Assembly (NCBI GenBank): GCA_018402485.1
Contig: JAGYIY010000001.1
Span: 900,001 to 964,000 of the forward strand
DNA from: Roseivirga sp.
GTDB lineage: Bacteria > Bacteroidota > Bacteroidia > Cytophagales > Cyclobacteriaceae
Reading direction: 5' to 3'
DNA: 64,000 nt
Shown here: positions 17,862 through 27,964 of the stretch, in pieces
How the letters are laid out: every line of letters begins with the position of its first letter
Position numbering within the stretch: the stretch's first letter is position 1
Program-made: the position numbers and the translations under genes
The notes under the pieces: generated by a model
The model's input: the letters and a program-made list of their open reading frames with translations, nothing else
What the model was told of the DNA's origin: nothing
The model's database searches: none

Positions 17862-18899
17862 ATGCAAAAGAATATACTCGTTACTGGTGGTGCAGGCTAT
17901 ATTGGGTCTCATGTCACCGTTCGACTTCATGAAGAAGGCTTCCAGCCGATTCTGCTCGATAATTTTTCCAATGCTAATAAAAGCGTTTTAGAAGGTCTAA
18001 AAAAAATCACTGGCAAAGTTTTTCCTTGTTACGAAGGGGATGTCTTAGATGAGGCTTTATTGGGTAAAATTTTTTCAACGCATCAAATTCAAGGGGTTAT
18101 TCATTTTGCTGCTAAAAAGGCCGTAGGAGAATCTGTTGAAAAACCGCTTTCTTATTATAAAAACAATGTTTCTGGGTTAATTACTTTGCTAGAGGCTATG
18201 ATGTCTCATGGTGTTGCACAACTGGTTTTTTCCTCTTCATGTACCGTTTATGGGCAGCCTGATGAGTTGCCAGTGACAGAAGGATCGCCCAAGAAACCAG
18301 CCAATTCCCCGTACGGAAATACCAAACAGATAGGGGAAGAAATCATTGAAGATACGGTGAAAAGTGGTCAAAGACTACAATCAATCGCCCTGCGTTACTT
18401 TAACCCCATTGGGGCACATCCAAGTGCTGCCATTGGCGAGTTACCTTTGGGAACACCTAATAACTTGGTTCCCTTTATTACCCAAACTGCTGCGGGCCTT
18501 AGAAAAGAACTCACTGTATTTGGAAACGACTATCATACGCCTGATGGCACTTGCATCCGAGATTATATTCATGTCATGGATTTGGCAGATGCTCATGTTC
18601 AGTGCTTAAAGCATTTGGAAACACTAGCTGAAAATCATCATTTTGATGTAATCAATGTAGGAACAGGGAATGGCAGTACTGTGTTAGAAGCCATTCAAAG
18701 TTTTGAAAAAGTAACCGGCAAAAAATTACCATATACCTTAGGTCTTCGAAGACCAGGGGATGTTGAAAAAGTGTATGCTGCTGCAGAAAAAGCCAAAGAG
18801 GTTTTGCATTGGCAAGCACATCTGACGTTAGATGATGCCATGCGCGATGCTTGGCATTGGCAACAAAAAATTTCTGGTAGTGACAAGTCGCCAATGTAA
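17862..18899 (+). CDS. galE: UDP-glucose 4-epimerase
   Basis: 345-residue extended SDR that interconverts UDP-glucose and UDP-galactose with tightly bound NAD. Rossmann GGAGYIGSH at the N-terminus, FSSSCTVYG and the catalytic Tyr-x3-Lys in SPYGNTKQIGEE, GTGNGSTVLE near the sugar site. ATG 17862 (MQKNILVTGGAGYIG) is the family start; the 44 upstream codons overlap pheS and the promoter and are not protein-like. First of three nucleotide-sugar genes on this strand. Confidence 0.95.
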   Translation: MQKNILVTGGAGYIGSHVTVRLHEEGFQPILLDNFSNANKSVLEGLKKITGKVFPCYEGDVLDEALLGKIFSTHQIQGVIHFAAKKAVGESVEKPLSYYKNNVSGLITLLEAMMSHGVAQLVFSSSCTVYGQPDELPVTEGSPKKPANSPYGNTKQIGEEIIEDTVKSGQRLQSIALRYFNPIGAHPSAAIGELPLGTPNNLVPFITQTAAGLRKELTVFGNDYHTPDGTCIRDYIHVMDLADAHVQCLKHLETLAENHHFDVINVGTGNGSTVLEAIQSFEKVTGKKLPYTLGLRRPGDVEKVYAAAEKAKEVLHWQAHLTLDDAMRDAWHWQQKISGSDKSPM

Positions 18900-18938
18900 T
18901 AACTCTTGTTGAATGCCTAGTCAAGCTAAAAACTCTAT

Positions 18939-18946
18939 TATCTTTG
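18939..18946 (+). promoter_or_regulatory. Candidate -7 element of ugd
   Basis: TATCTTTG, perfect TAnnTTTG, 28 nt before the ugd ATG; -33 box not convincing. Suggests ugd-uxs can be transcribed apart from galE. Confidence 0.4.
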
Positions 18947-18974
18947 AACATCTTTTAATTACGAATCACTCCAT

Positions 18975-20291
18975 ATGAAAATCACAATTGTAGGAACAGG
19001 ATATGTTGGTCTGGTTACAGGTACTTGTTTTGCTGAGGTAGGCATCGATGTTACTTGTGTAGATATTAATCAGAAGAAAATCGACGGGTTGAAAGAAGGA
19101 ATAATGCCCATTTATGAGCCTGGTCTTGAGGCCATGGTCAAAAGAAACTACGATAAGAAAAGACTTCATTTCTCTACAAAATTGGGTGAAGCCATTCAAG
19201 ATTCTGAGGCTGTTTTTATTGCCGTAGGAACACCCCCTGGAGAAGATGGGAGTGCCGATTTACAGTATGTGATTGCCGTAGCAAGAGAGATAGGGCAAAA
19301 CATGAACAATCATATGGTAGTGGTAACCAAGAGTACTGTTCCGGTCGGAACTGCTCTAAAAGTGAGACAAGCTGTTCAAGAAGAGTTAGGCAAGCGTAAT
19401 TCTAACATTGAATTTGATGTGGCGTCTAATCCGGAATTTTTGAAGGAAGGGGCCGCCATACAAGATTTTTTGAAACCTGATAGAATTGTGGTGGGGGTTG
19501 AATCAGACCGTGCGAAAAAAGTGATGGAGAAATTGTACAAGCCATTTGTACTGAACGGACATCCCATTATTTTTATGGATGTTCCTTCTTCTGAAATGAC
19601 CAAGTATGCCGCTAACTCTATGTTGGCTACTAAAATCAGCTTCATGAACGACATCGCTAATCTCTGCGAAATCGTGGGAGCAGATGTAAACATGGTGCGC
19701 AAAGGTATTGGCAGCGATAACCGCATAGGAACGAAATTCATTTATCCTGGTGTAGGCTACGGAGGCTCGTGTTTTCCCAAAGATGTGAAAGCACTTATTC
19801 GTACAGCCAAGCAATATGGCTATGATATGCAGGTTTTGAATGCGGTAGAATCTGTCAATGATGCGCAGAAATCAGTGCTTGTAAAAAAAGTAAAAGCACA
19901 TTTTGGTGAAGACCTAAGTGGTAGGACTTTTGGTATCTGGGGTTTATCCTTTAAACCGAAAACGGATGATATGCGCGAAGCACCCTCAATTGTAATTGCC
20001 AATGAGTTGATAGCGGCAGGAGCAAAGGTTCAAGCTTTTGACCCTGTGGCCATGGAAGAAGCCAAAAGAGATTTAGGCGAAACCATTACTTATGCAAAAG
20101 ATGAATATGATGCCTTGGTTGATGCAGACGCCATGCTTTTGGTAACGGAATGGCCTGAATTCAGGGTTCCGAACTTTAATGTTTTGGGAAAACTGCTGAG
20201 AGAAAAGGTGATTTTTGATGGTCGAAATATCTACGATAGACAGGAATTAGAAGAAGCTGGTTTTACCTATTATGGAATTGGCATAAAATAG
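18975..20291 (+). CDS. ugd: UDP-glucose 6-dehydrogenase
   Basis: 438 residues. Oxidises UDP-glucose to UDP-glucuronate with two NAD. N-terminal NAD domain [37 protein letters not shown], and the catalytic-Cys loop [17 protein letters not shown]-terminal UDP-binding domain [17 protein letters not shown]. The next gene, 4 bp downstream, uses its product. It supplies acidic sugars for exopolysaccharide or LPS. Confidence 0.96.
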   Translation: MKITIVGTGYVGLVTGTCFAEVGIDVTCVDINQKKIDGLKEGIMPIYEPGLEAMVKRNYDKKRLHFSTKLGEAIQDSEAVFIAVGTPPGEDGSADLQYVIAVAREIGQNMNNHMVVVTKSTVPVGTALKVRQAVQEELGKRNSNIEFDVASNPEFLKEGAAIQDFLKPDRIVVGVESDRAKKVMEKLYKPFVLNGHPIIFMDVPSSEMTKYAANSMLATKISFMNDIANLCEIVGADVNMVRKGIGSDNRIGTKFIYPGVGYGGSCFPKDVKALIRTAKQYGYDMQVLNAVESVNDAQKSVLVKKVKAHFGEDLSGRTFGIWGLSFKPKTDDMREAPSIVIANELIAAGAKVQAFDPVAMEEAKRDLGETITYAKDEYDALVDADAMLLVTEWPEFRVPNFNVLGKLLREKVIFDGRNIYDRQELEEAGFTYYGIGIK

Positions 20292-20295
20292 AGCA

Positions 20296-21282
20296 ATGAA
20301 AAAAAGAGTATTGATTACCGGTGCCGCCGGATTTTTAGGTTCTCATTTGTGCGACCGTTTTATCAAAGAAAACTTTGAGGTCATTGGTATGGATAACCTC
20401 ATAACGGGCAATATGGATAACTTAGAACACCTGCTGCCACTAGAACATTTTACTTTTTACCATCAAGATGTTTCTAATTTTGTACATGTTTCCGGTCAAC
20501 TCGATTACATTCTTCATTTCGCCTCTCCTGCTAGCCCGATCGATTACTTAAAAATTCCAATACAAACCTTAAAAGTTGGCTCTTTAGGCACCCATAATCT
20601 TTTGGGTTTGGCACGTGCGAAAAATGCACGAATGTTAATCGCCTCTACTTCAGAGGTTTATGGAGATCCATTGGTACATCCACAGACGGAAGAGTACTAT
20701 GGAAATGTAAACCCCATTGGCCCAAGAGGGGTTTATGATGAGGCTAAACGCTTTCAAGAAGCTTTGACAATGGCCTATCATACCTACCATGGTTTAGAAA
20801 CAAGAATTGTACGCATTTTCAATACCTATGGTCCTCGCATGCGATTGAACGATGGTCGTGTACTGCCTGCTTTTATTGGTCAGGCGCTTCGTGGAGAAGA
20901 TCTGACCATCTTTGGAGATGGTAGCCAAACACGCTCTTTTTGTTACGTAGACGATCAGGTAGATGGTATTTTCCGACTCCTGATGTCTGATTATACCTTA
21001 CCGATTAACATAGGAAATCCAGATGAAATTACGATTAAGCAATTTGCAGAAGAAGTAATTAAGTTGACTGGGACAACACAAAAAGTGGTGTATCAAGACC
21101 TGCCGAAAGACGACCCAATGCAACGACAGCCCAACATTACCAAGGCAAAAGAAATATTAGGATGGTCTCCGAAAGTGGATCGCGCTGATGGATTAAAAAT
21201 TACTTTTGACTATTTCAAATCTTTGCCGCAAGGTAAACTTTTTGAAAAGGAACATAAGAACTTCGATAAGTATCAGAAGTAG
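20296..21282 (+). CDS. uxs: UDP-glucuronate decarboxylase (UDP-xylose synthase)
   Basis: 328-residue extended [22 protein letters not shown] (NAD), [15 protein letters not shown] (typical of UXS/RmlB-like short forms), STSEVYGDP, catalytic Tyr-Lys in [11 protein letters not shown], and [11 protein letters not shown]. Converts UDP-GlcA to UDP-xylose. It sits 4 bp behind ugd, which makes the UXS assignment better than a dTDP-glucose dehydratase reading. Product probably feeds surface glycan synthesis; no polymerase or flippase is in the window. Confidence 0.9.
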   Translation: MKKRVLITGAAGFLGSHLCDRFIKENFEVIGMDNLITGNMDNLEHLLPLEHFTFYHQDVSNFVHVSGQLDYILHFASPASPIDYLKIPIQTLKVGSLGTHNLLGLARAKNARMLIASTSEVYGDPLVHPQTEEYYGNVNPIGPRGVYDEAKRFQEALTMAYHTYHGLETRIVRIFNTYGPRMRLNDGRVLPAFIGQALRGEDLTIFGDGSQTRSFCYVDDQVDGIFRLLMSDYTLPINIGNPDEITIKQFAEEVIKLTGTTQKVVYQDLPKDDPMQRQPNITKAKEILGWSPKVDRADGLKITFDYFKSLPQGKLFEKEHKNFDKYQK

Positions 21283-21297
21283 TCAATTTGTTTTTAG

Positions 21298-22149
21298 CTA
21301 TTCGAGTTGTAATCCGAAGTTTAATGCCCATATTTCTTTGGTTGCCAAAACTTTAAGTCCTCTTCTATGGTTGAAAGCATTTGCTGGTGCCGTCATGGGC
21401 TCAATAGCGATTGAACGTCTATCCTCTGGGGTGAAAATTTGAAGCCACCTCATATCAGTATGCTGCCAAATCACTAACTTTTCTCCATTCTCATATGAAA
21501 GTAAAGAATGGTATTTTGTACTTTCTGCCCTGCAGTAAAAGCAATGATCAAAATGATGTCTGCCAATTTTTCTAGCTTGAGCATAGGCTTCAAATGGACT
21601 GATTTTTCCAGAGATAATCGCTTGTTCGTTGAGCTCTTCTATCATTACATGCGGTAGCTGCAATTGTACCCTATCGATTTCTTTCAAATAAAAATAAGGA
21701 TGCCAACCAAGGGCACAGGGCATTTCAGTATTTCCGGTGTTGTGTATGCTCAGCTCTATAGACAAAGCGGAATGTTTTAGGGTATAGGTTAAATGTATAT
21801 CAAAAGGAAAAGGATAATAAGGCAAATTACCTTTATAACTATGGTACAAGTGTATGCTGAAAGGGGTTTTTAATGTTAAAACGAATTTCTGCTGATACAA
21901 AAAGCCATGAATGGCGTGTTGATGTGGAATGTCGTTAATTGGGAACTGGTAATTTTGGCCTTTGAAGTTAAATCGTCCATTGGCCAATCGGTTGGGGAAA
22001 GGAAATAGAAAAGCCGATGCATGATGATATCCCTGATCTTTTATGATTGTTCTTGTACCTTTTTGAGCCTCTAGTAATAGCTCCTTGATGGCGGCTCCAT
22101 TGTCTAAATCAACCAATAGTTTCTGAGATCCTTTCTCCAGACTTTCCAT
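21298..22149 (-). CDS. Aldose 1-epimerase-family protein
   Basis: 283 residues of galactose-mutarotase-like beta-sandwich. FLFPFPNRLANGRFNFKG is the family's substrate-loop start (Arg present), IPHQHAIHGFLY supplies a His, GWHPYFYL the second His and EPMTAPANAF a Glu-containing motif near the C-terminus. Acts on free or phosphorylated sugars in the cytoplasm; substrate unknown. It starts 57 bp from the end of the HAD gene, same strand. Confidence 0.85.
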   Translation of the reverse strand: MESLEKGSQKLLVDLDNGAAIKELLLEAQKGTRTIIKDQGYHHASAFLFPFPNRLANGRFNFKGQNYQFPINDIPHQHAIHGFLYQQKFVLTLKTPFSIHLYHSYKGNLPYYPFPFDIHLTYTLKHSALSIELSIHNTGNTEMPCALGWHPYFYLKEIDRVQLQLPHVMIEELNEQAIISGKISPFEAYAQARKIGRHHFDHCFYCRAESTKYHSLLSYENGEKLVIWQHTDMRWLQIFTPEDRRSIAIEPMTAPANAFNHRRGLKVLATKEIWALNFGLQLE

Positions 22150-22206
22150 ATTAAAACCTTAATTCAATAAAATGAAAAAAGCGACCCTCTGAACATTTTA
22201 TTGAAA

Positions 22207-22983
22207 TTATTTCCACCAAGGAAGTGGAATTTTTAAATCTGCGATAGAGTCAATGACCATGTCTGGCTTGAAGGGGAAATCTTTTATTTGCTCTTTTTTA
22301 GACATACCGGTTAATGTCAAAATGGTATGGTAACCGACTTGAACACCACCTTGGATGTCAGTGGCAAGCGTATCTCCAATAACGGTAACTTCATCGGTTT
22401 TCAGGCCAATGTATTTACGCGCCTGACGCATCATAACAGGACTTGGTTTACCTACCGAGAAAGCTTTTTTACCCGTAGCGGCCTCTATCATTGCCACTAC
22501 TGAAGCAATACCCAGGTTGTTCCATCCCGCTTTTCTAGGCGATGGGTCAAGATTGGTGGCAATAAATTTAGAGCCTTCAAGGATAAAATCAATGGCCTTT
22601 CTAACCATTTCTAAAGTAAAATTAATGCCTTCACCCACCACAACGAAATCCGGGTCGTTTTGAACCAAAGTAAAACCATTTTCATGTAAACTTGAAAGTA
22701 ACCCACCTTCACCCAACACATAGGCTGTTCCATTAGGAAACTGTTGCCCCATAAAATGGGCCGTAGCCATTGCTGATGTATAAACGTTTTCAGGGGCCAC
22801 GACAATCCCCATTTTCTTCAGTTTTCGTACTGCATCAATTGGCGACCTTTGGCTATTATTGGTCATAAAAGTAAATGGAATTCCTTCTTGTTGTAAGGTT
22901 TTAATGAATTGGTCTGCACCCGGAATCATTTTGTCTTCTACGTACATAACCCCATCTTGGTCTATTAAAAATCCTTTGGGCAT
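22207..22983 (-). CDS. HAD-IIA family sugar-phosphate phosphatase (NagD/AraL-like)
   Basis: 258 residues. HAD motif I is LIDQDGVMY (two Asp), motif II TFMTNNSQRS, the C2-type cap between, then Lys in SVGKPSPVMM and motif IV VIGDTLATDIQGGVQVGYHT. This subclass dephosphorylates small phosphorylated sugars or nucleotides in the cytoplasm. The neighbours handle sugars, which fits housekeeping removal of sugar phosphates. Exact substrate cannot be read from sequence. Confidence 0.9.
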   Translation of the reverse strand: MPKGFLIDQDGVMYVEDKMIPGADQFIKTLQQEGIPFTFMTNNSQRSPIDAVRKLKKMGIVVAPENVYTSAMATAHFMGQQFPNGTAYVLGEGGLLSSLHENGFTLVQNDPDFVVVGEGINFTLEMVRKAIDFILEGSKFIATNLDPSPRKAGWNNLGIASVVAMIEAATGKKAFSVGKPSPVMMRQARKYIGLKTDEVTVIGDTLATDIQGGVQVGYHTILTLTGMSKKEQIKDFPFKPDMVIDSIADLKIPLPWWK

Positions 22984-23051
22984 AATTTTGTTTTTTTGAC
23001 TCCTCTTTTTAGTCGTAAACGGTTGTGCTTATTGTAAAAAGAGGATTTGAT

Positions 23052-24005
23052 TTATTTAAAGATGGTGGACAAAATGTTCTCAACCAACTTTGCACTCATT
23101 AAACTATCGTTAAATGAATAGGTGGGAGAAGATGTTTTTCCTTGTTGAATGCATGCTACCACTTCAAGAATTTCATGTACGTAGCCATTGCTTTGAAAGG
23201 GTAAAAAAACACGCTCTACTTCATCATCTTTCACAATCTCATAAGACTGAGCCCTCCAAAACATAGGAATTCTTACAAACCCCTCTGTTCCATAAACGCA
23301 GGCTTCTTTGTTGGTTTGTAAGGCAACACTACCAAATAGCTGAGCCATTTTTCCTCCTTCGAATTGCATTTGTATCTGAATACTCTCATCTACTCCGGTT
23401 TCTGATTGTTGGGCTTGGGCTTGAAAATCTTCTACTTCCCACCCAAAGAGATCAGTAGCCAAATTCAACGGGTAGATACCCACATCGTAAAGTGCACCAC
23501 CTGCCAAGTTGGGGTTCAATAAGCGGCCATCTTTCGTTAGTTTCTCTTCAGAACGAAAACCAAAACTAGCTGTTAGGTAATTCACTTCACCAATATCACC
23601 TTTTTGAATACGTTCAATGGCAGATCGATAAGCGGGTAAGAAGCGCATCCACATGGCTTCCATGAAAAATTTATTTTGCTTCTTTGCCTCTGCAATCATC
23701 TCTTCTGCTTGTGCAGAAGAAATGCTCACAGGTTTTTCACACAAAACATGCTTGCCTGCCCTCAGGGCATCCAAAGTATTTTGGTAGTGAAAATTATGGG
23801 TGGTACTAATGTAAACGATATCTACTTCAGGGTCTGAGAGGAGGCCTTCGTAAGTATCGTAAATCTTTACAGACGAAAACTCTTCTTGCAATGCTTTTGC
23901 ATGGGAGCGTGAGGCAAAGGCATAGGGCTTTTCTCCTTCTACGGATTGTAAGCTTTCTAAAAACTTTTTTGCTATTCTTCCAAAACCGATAAATCCCCAA
24001 TTCAT
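23052..24005 (-). CDS. Gfo/Idh/MocA-family NAD(P)-dependent oxidoreductase
   Basis: 317 residues from ATG 24005 (MNWGFIGFGRIAKKF). Dinucleotide motif GFIGFGRIA, the EKP triad in HVLCEKPVSISSAQAEEM, C-terminal substrate domain with GGALYDVGIYPLNLA (catalytic Asp-x3-His replaced by Asp-x3-Tyr-Pro, as in the dihydrodiol-dehydrogenase-like branch). An upstream-extended start (24062) would overlap the glycosyltransferase gene and lacks family support. Substrate unknown, probably a sugar or cyclitol. Confidence 0.9.
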   Translation of the reverse strand: MNWGFIGFGRIAKKFLESLQSVEGEKPYAFASRSHAKALQEEFSSVKIYDTYEGLLSDPEVDIVYISTTHNFHYQNTLDALRAGKHVLCEKPVSISSAQAEEMIAEAKKQNKFFMEAMWMRFLPAYRSAIERIQKGDIGEVNYLTASFGFRSEEKLTKDGRLLNPNLAGGALYDVGIYPLNLATDLFGWEVEDFQAQAQQSETGVDESIQIQMQFEGGKMAQLFGSVALQTNKEACVYGTEGFVRIPMFWRAQSYEIVKDDEVERVFLPFQSNGYVHEILEVVACIQQGKTSSPTYSFNDSLMSAKLVENILSTIFK

Positions 24006-24024
24006 ACAACCAAGATGAAAATTT

Positions 24025-24747
24025 TCACCTAATATCTCTGTACCATTGAATGAGAAAATCATCAGGAATGCGCAAAGCCCAACCGAAAACTACCAGAATA
24101 TAAATTATATGTGCCTTAAATGCACCAAGTTCCGTCACGCGTCTATCTGAAGAGATCACTTTTTGAGGAAGCTGTTTGATGGTACCTAAACGATTCATTT
24201 TAAGGCAGAAATCTGCTTCTTCCATAATTTTTCTTTGTGGGTCAAAGCCTCCGGATTTAAGGTAATCCGATTGCTTGCAACACATTACCTGATCGCCAAA
24301 CAGTAGGCGTAAACCTCTGAACAAGGTACGATAGGGGCGGTATAAAAAGGGTGCGTAGTAGGTTTTTATGCGATTATGGAAACTGATAATCTGTCTCCGC
24401 TTTTTGCCTTGCATAATAGATCGGAAGCCAACAAGAACGGTAGGGTTTTTCAAGGCGGTTTCTACCAGATCGATCACATTTTTGGGCAGTTGGGTATCTG
24501 CATGCAAAAAAATAATATGCGACCCTTTGGCCATTTTCGCTCCTTTGTGTAGCTGACCTCCACGTCCTTTAGGGAAAGAAAATATTTTGCATCCCGCTGC
24601 TTTTGCTATTGATAATGTCTCATCTGTGCTACCGCCATCCACAACAATCACTTCTAAGGGCGGCGGCTCCAAGGCCTGAATGTTTTTGAGAGTTTCAGGC
24701 AGAACCCAGGCCTCATTGAAAGTAGGAATGATAATGGAAGCAGGCAT
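24025..24747 (-). CDS. Family 2 glycosyltransferase, TIGR04283-like
   Basis: 240 residues, GT-A fold. SIIIPTFNEAWVLPETLKN, VVDGGSTDETLSIAKAAGC, GRGGQLHKGAKMAKG and the metal-binding FLHADTQLP match the family annotated as arsenosugar-biosynthesis-type glycosyltransferases; no arsenic gene is nearby, so that name should not be pressed. A C-terminal hydrophobic stretch (HIIYILVVFGWALRI) suggests membrane association. It is 19 bp ahead of the oxidoreductase on the same strand. Confidence 0.85.
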   Translation of the reverse strand: MPASIIIPTFNEAWVLPETLKNIQALEPPPLEVIVVDGGSTDETLSIAKAAGCKIFSFPKGRGGQLHKGAKMAKGSHIIFLHADTQLPKNVIDLVETALKNPTVLVGFRSIMQGKKRRQIISFHNRIKTYYAPFLYRPYRTLFRGLRLLFGDQVMCCKQSDYLKSGGFDPQRKIMEEADFCLKMNRLGTIKQLPQKVISSDRRVTELGAFKAHIIYILVVFGWALRIPDDFLIQWYRDIR

Positions 24748-24780
24748 ATGGCAATAACGATTATTCTAAATAATGCATAC

Positions 24781-24815
24781 AAAAAAGCCCCTCTTTCAAT
24801 TTAAAAGAAGGGCTT
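24781..24815 (-). terminator. Rho-independent terminator after rho
   Basis: Minus strand stem AAGCCCTTCTTT/AAAGAGGGGCTT (one mismatch) followed by six T. Lies 22 nt past the rho stop. Confidence 0.75.
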
Positions 24816-24836
24816 AAGTTTTCCGTAAAAAGAATA

Positions 24837-26390
24837 TTACCCGTTCATTGAAACTAAGAATTCTTCGTTACTCTGAGTCCCTTTCATGCGGTCAAGCAAG
24901 AATTCCATGGCCTCTACAGAATTCATATCGTTCATGAATTTGCGTAAGATCCAAATGCGTTGAAGCTCTTCTTTGCTCATCAATAAGTCTTCTCTTCGTG
25001 TTCCTGAAGCCGGAACATCAATGGCAGGATAAACCCTCTTATTAGAAAGTTTTCTGTCAAGCTGAAGCTCCATGTTACCCGTACCTTTAAATTCTTCGAA
25101 GATTACTTCGTCCATTTTAGAACCTGTTTCAATCAAAGCGGTGGCAATGATCGAGAGCGAACCTCCATTTTCAATGTTTCGAGCAGCACCAAAGAAACGT
25201 TTTGGTTTGTGCAATGCGTTGGCATCCACACCACCTGAAAGAATTTTACCGGAAGATGGGACCACTGTGTTGTATGCCCTGGCTAACCGTGTTATGGAGT
25301 CTAGTAGAATTACTACATCATGACCACATTCGGTCATACGCTTGGCTTTTTCAAGAACCATGTTTGAAACTTTAACATGACGGTCAGCTTGCTCATCAAA
25401 AGTAGAGGAAATTACTTCTCCTTTAACACTTCGGGCCATGTCGGTAACTTCTTCAGGTCTTTCATCAATCAGCAAGACAATCAAATAACACTCCGGGTGA
25501 TTTTCGGCAATGGCATTTGCTATTTCCTTCAACAATACCGTTTTACCTGTTTTGGGTTGTGCCACAATCATCCCTCTTTGTCCTTTGCCGATGGGTGCAA
25601 ACATATCTAAGATGCGTGTAGACATCGTACTCGATTTGGTGCTGAGTTGAAGCCTTTCATTTGGAAAAAGTGGAGTCAAGTATTCAAAAGCTACTCGGTC
25701 TCTGATTTCTTCTGTGGTTTTACCATTCACAGACTCAACCCTTAATAAGGCAAAATATTTTTCACCTTCCTTGGGCGGGCGAATGGTTCCTTTAACTGTG
25801 TCGCCAGTCTTTAAACCAAACAGTTTGATTTGCGATGGAGATACGTAAATATCATCGGGGCTAGCTAAATAATTATAGTCCGAAGAACGTAAAAAACCGT
25901 AGCCATCTGACATCATTTCAAGGACACCCTCATTTTCAATGAGACCATCGAAATCTTTGATATTTTGATTGTACTCTTCTTTTTTCTGTCTTCTCTCATT
26001 TTTAGAATGATCGTCTTTCCCGTTAATGTCATTCTGATCATCGTTGGTTTTCTTTCTATCCACCTGTTTGCGTTCGGGACGATCTTCCGAAGCAGATTCT
26101 ACTTCTTTCACATTTTCCCTCTTGGGTCTTCGTATTATTTTTTTCTCTACTTGCTTTCTTTCTATTGGAGCTTTCGGTCTATCCTCAGCCTGTGGCTTCG
26201 GTTCTGCTTTCGTTTGCTCTTCCTCAGGCTTTTTTGGAAGTTTTTCGTCAGGAGTAATCGCTTGCTGATCAAGAATAGCATAGATAAGATCTTGTTTGTT
26301 CAGCTTTTTGAAGTTCTTAACATCGAGGTTTTCAGCGATATCTTTCAACTCTGAAAGAAGTCTGATCTTCAGTTCGTCAATTGTGTACAT
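24837..26390 (-). CDS. rho: Transcription termination factor Rho with charged disordered insert
   Basis: 517 residues. Rho_N helix bundle ([20 protein letters not shown]), a Lys/Glu/Arg/Pro-rich low-complexity region (about 48-145), RNA-binding OB fold ([20 protein letters not shown]), then the RecA-type motor: Walker [15 protein letters not shown], Walker [29 protein letters not shown] and the R-loop [13 protein letters not shown] 26390 is the family start; upstream codons are leader. Monocistronic, with a long leader (about 100 nt from the predicted start) carrying a small hairpin at 26465-26478, a common place for Rho autoregulation (inference). Confidence 0.97.
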   Translation of the reverse strand: MYTIDELKIRLLSELKDIAENLDVKNFKKLNKQDLIYAILDQQAITPDEKLPKKPEEEQTKAEPKPQAEDRPKAPIERKQVEKKIIRRPKRENVKEVESASEDRPERKQVDRKKTNDDQNDINGKDDHSKNERRQKKEEYNQNIKDFDGLIENEGVLEMMSDGYGFLRSSDYNYLASPDDIYVSPSQIKLFGLKTGDTVKGTIRPPKEGEKYFALLRVESVNGKTTEEIRDRVAFEYLTPLFPNERLQLSTKSSTMSTRILDMFAPIGKGQRGMIVAQPKTGKTVLLKEIANAIAENHPECYLIVLLIDERPEEVTDMARSVKGEVISSTFDEQADRHVKVSNMVLEKAKRMTECGHDVVILLDSITRLARAYNTVVPSSGKILSGGVDANALHKPKRFFGAARNIENGGSLSIIATALIETGSKMDEVIFEEFKGTGNMELQLDRKLSNKRVYPAIDVPASGTRREDLLMSKEELQRIWILRKFMNDMNSVEAMEFLLDRMKGTQSNEEFLVSMNG

Positions 26391-26499
26391 AAAATGGTTT
26401 TGTTGAATATTCTCGCATGGGAGAATCGAAAAATGATTAGTTATTTGATTTTGTGAAAGAAGGAACACCGGCAGGTGTCACTCATTCAATTAGGATGCA

Positions 26500-26531
26500 C
26501 AATATTAGACCAAAGATTTTGTACTTACAAA
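26500..26531 (-). promoter_or_regulatory. Promoter of rho
   Basis: Minus strand TTTG, 20-nt spacer, TAATATTG (7/8 of TAnnTTTG). Predicts a leader of about 100 nt before the rho ATG. Confidence 0.6.
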
Positions 26532-26582
26532 GTTTCGGCAGCTTTTTATTCTTTTTTCACCTGTGGAGCAAGGATTTAACCC

Positions 26583-26590
26583 TAAATTTG
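26583..26590 (+). promoter_or_regulatory. Candidate -7 element of serS
   Basis: TAAATTTG, perfect TAnnTTTG, 41 nt before the serS ATG; no clean -33 box. Its presence argues against the upstream start at 26563. Confidence 0.5.
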
Positions 26591-26631
26591 TATTGAACTC
26601 AATCATTGAACATCCAATAAAACTTAAAAAT

Positions 26632-27912
26632 ATGTTACATCTGGCCGACATTACTGCCAATTTAGACATCTACACCGCCGGTTTAATTAAACGAAACTTG
26701 CCTCAAGCCTCTGAACTTCTAGCAAAAGTGATAAAATTGGATGAGGACAGAAAAGCCACCCAGCATAAGCTAGATAATAATTTAGCAGAGGCTAACCTGA
26801 TGGCCAAGCAGATTGGTGGCCTAATGAAAGAAGGTAAAAAAGAAGAAGCGGAAAGAGCCAAATCGAAAACAGCAGAGCTGAAACAAGAAAACAAAGCCTT
26901 GGGAGATAAATTGGCTGGTATTCAGGCTGAACTCCAGGGGAAATTATATCAACTGCCTAATATTCCTCATACTTCAGTTCCTGCCGGTAATTCGGAGGAA
27001 GATAATGAAGAGATCAAAAGAGAGGGGGAAATTCCACTCTTACACGAAAAAGCTGTTCCCCACTGGGAATTGATAAGGCAATACGATATCATTGATTTTG
27101 ACTTAGGGGTAAAAATTACGGGAGCTGGATTCCCAGTTTATAAGGGTAGAGGCGCCCGTTTACAAAGAGCTTTGATTAATTTCTTTTTGGATAGGGCTGA
27201 GGCTGCGGGGTATAAAGAAATGCAAACGCCCATTGTAGTAAATGAGGCCTCTGGTTATGGAACAGGACAATTGCCCGACAAGGAAGGCCAAATGTACCAC
27301 ATCGATGAGGAAGATTTATACCTCATTCCGACTGCCGAAGTACCACTTACAAATATTTACCGAGATGTAATATTAAATGAAGAAGACCTGCCAATAAAAA
27401 ATGTAGGCTATACGCCTTGTTTTCGCAGAGAGGCAGGAAGTTGGGGTGCCCATGTTCGCGGATTGAACCGGTTACATCAATTCGATAAGGTTGAAATCAT
27501 ACAAATTGTTAAACCTGAAACATCGTATAATACCTTGCAGCAAATGTGCAATTATGTAGAACAATTGCTCAATGACTTGAATCTTCCCTATCGAATACTA
27601 CGACTTTGTGCAGGAGATCTTGGCTTTACTTCAGCCCTTACTTTCGATTTTGAAGTATTTTCAGCGGCTCAAAATAAATGGCTCGAGGTAAGCTCTGTTT
27701 CGAATTTTGAAAATTTTCAAGCGAATAGATTAAAACTGAGGTATAAGAATGAAAACGGTCAAAAGCAGTTATTACATACATTGAACGGAAGTGCTTTAGC
27801 TCTTCCTCGCATCTTGGCTGCTATCTTGGAGAACAACCAAAAAGAAAATGGTATAGCTATTCCGGAGGTTTTGAGACCTTATACGGGATTCGACAGAATA
27901 GGAGAAAGATAA
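26632..27912 (+). CDS. serS: Seryl-tRNA synthetase
   Basis: 426 residues. N-terminal antiparallel coiled coil (about 25-115) that holds the tRNA-Ser long arm, then class II core: motif 2 in CFRREAGSWGAHVRGLNRLHQF, ELRDVSS-equivalent EVSSVSNFENFQANRL, motif 3 LNGSALALPRILAAILEN. Start ATG 26632 (MLHLADITANLDIY); the 23 codons before it contain the -7 box. Slight departures from the usual TNIYRDVIL and SSCSN forms are seen but no key residue seems lost. Confidence 0.96.
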   Translation: MLHLADITANLDIYTAGLIKRNLPQASELLAKVIKLDEDRKATQHKLDNNLAEANLMAKQIGGLMKEGKKEEAERAKSKTAELKQENKALGDKLAGIQAELQGKLYQLPNIPHTSVPAGNSEEDNEEIKREGEIPLLHEKAVPHWELIRQYDIIDFDLGVKITGAGFPVYKGRGARLQRALINFFLDRAEAAGYKEMQTPIVVNEASGYGTGQLPDKEGQMYHIDEEDLYLIPTAEVPLTNIYRDVILNEEDLPIKNVGYTPCFRREAGSWGAHVRGLNRLHQFDKVEIIQIVKPETSYNTLQQMCNYVEQLLNDLNLPYRILRLCAGDLGFTSALTFDFEVFSAAQNKWLEVSSVSNFENFQANRLKLRYKNENGQKQLLHTLNGSALALPRILAAILENNQKENGIAIPEVLRPYTGFDRIGER

Positions 27913-27964
27913 GAGGCCTTGTGAGTCCCGCATTCGTTTTTATCTTGTAAAAAAATGATTTTCT

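Noticed and set aside
24025-24747. Arsenosugar glycosyltransferase function by family name
   Set aside because: No arsenic methylation or arsenosugar gene in the window; only the GT2 subfamily is supported.
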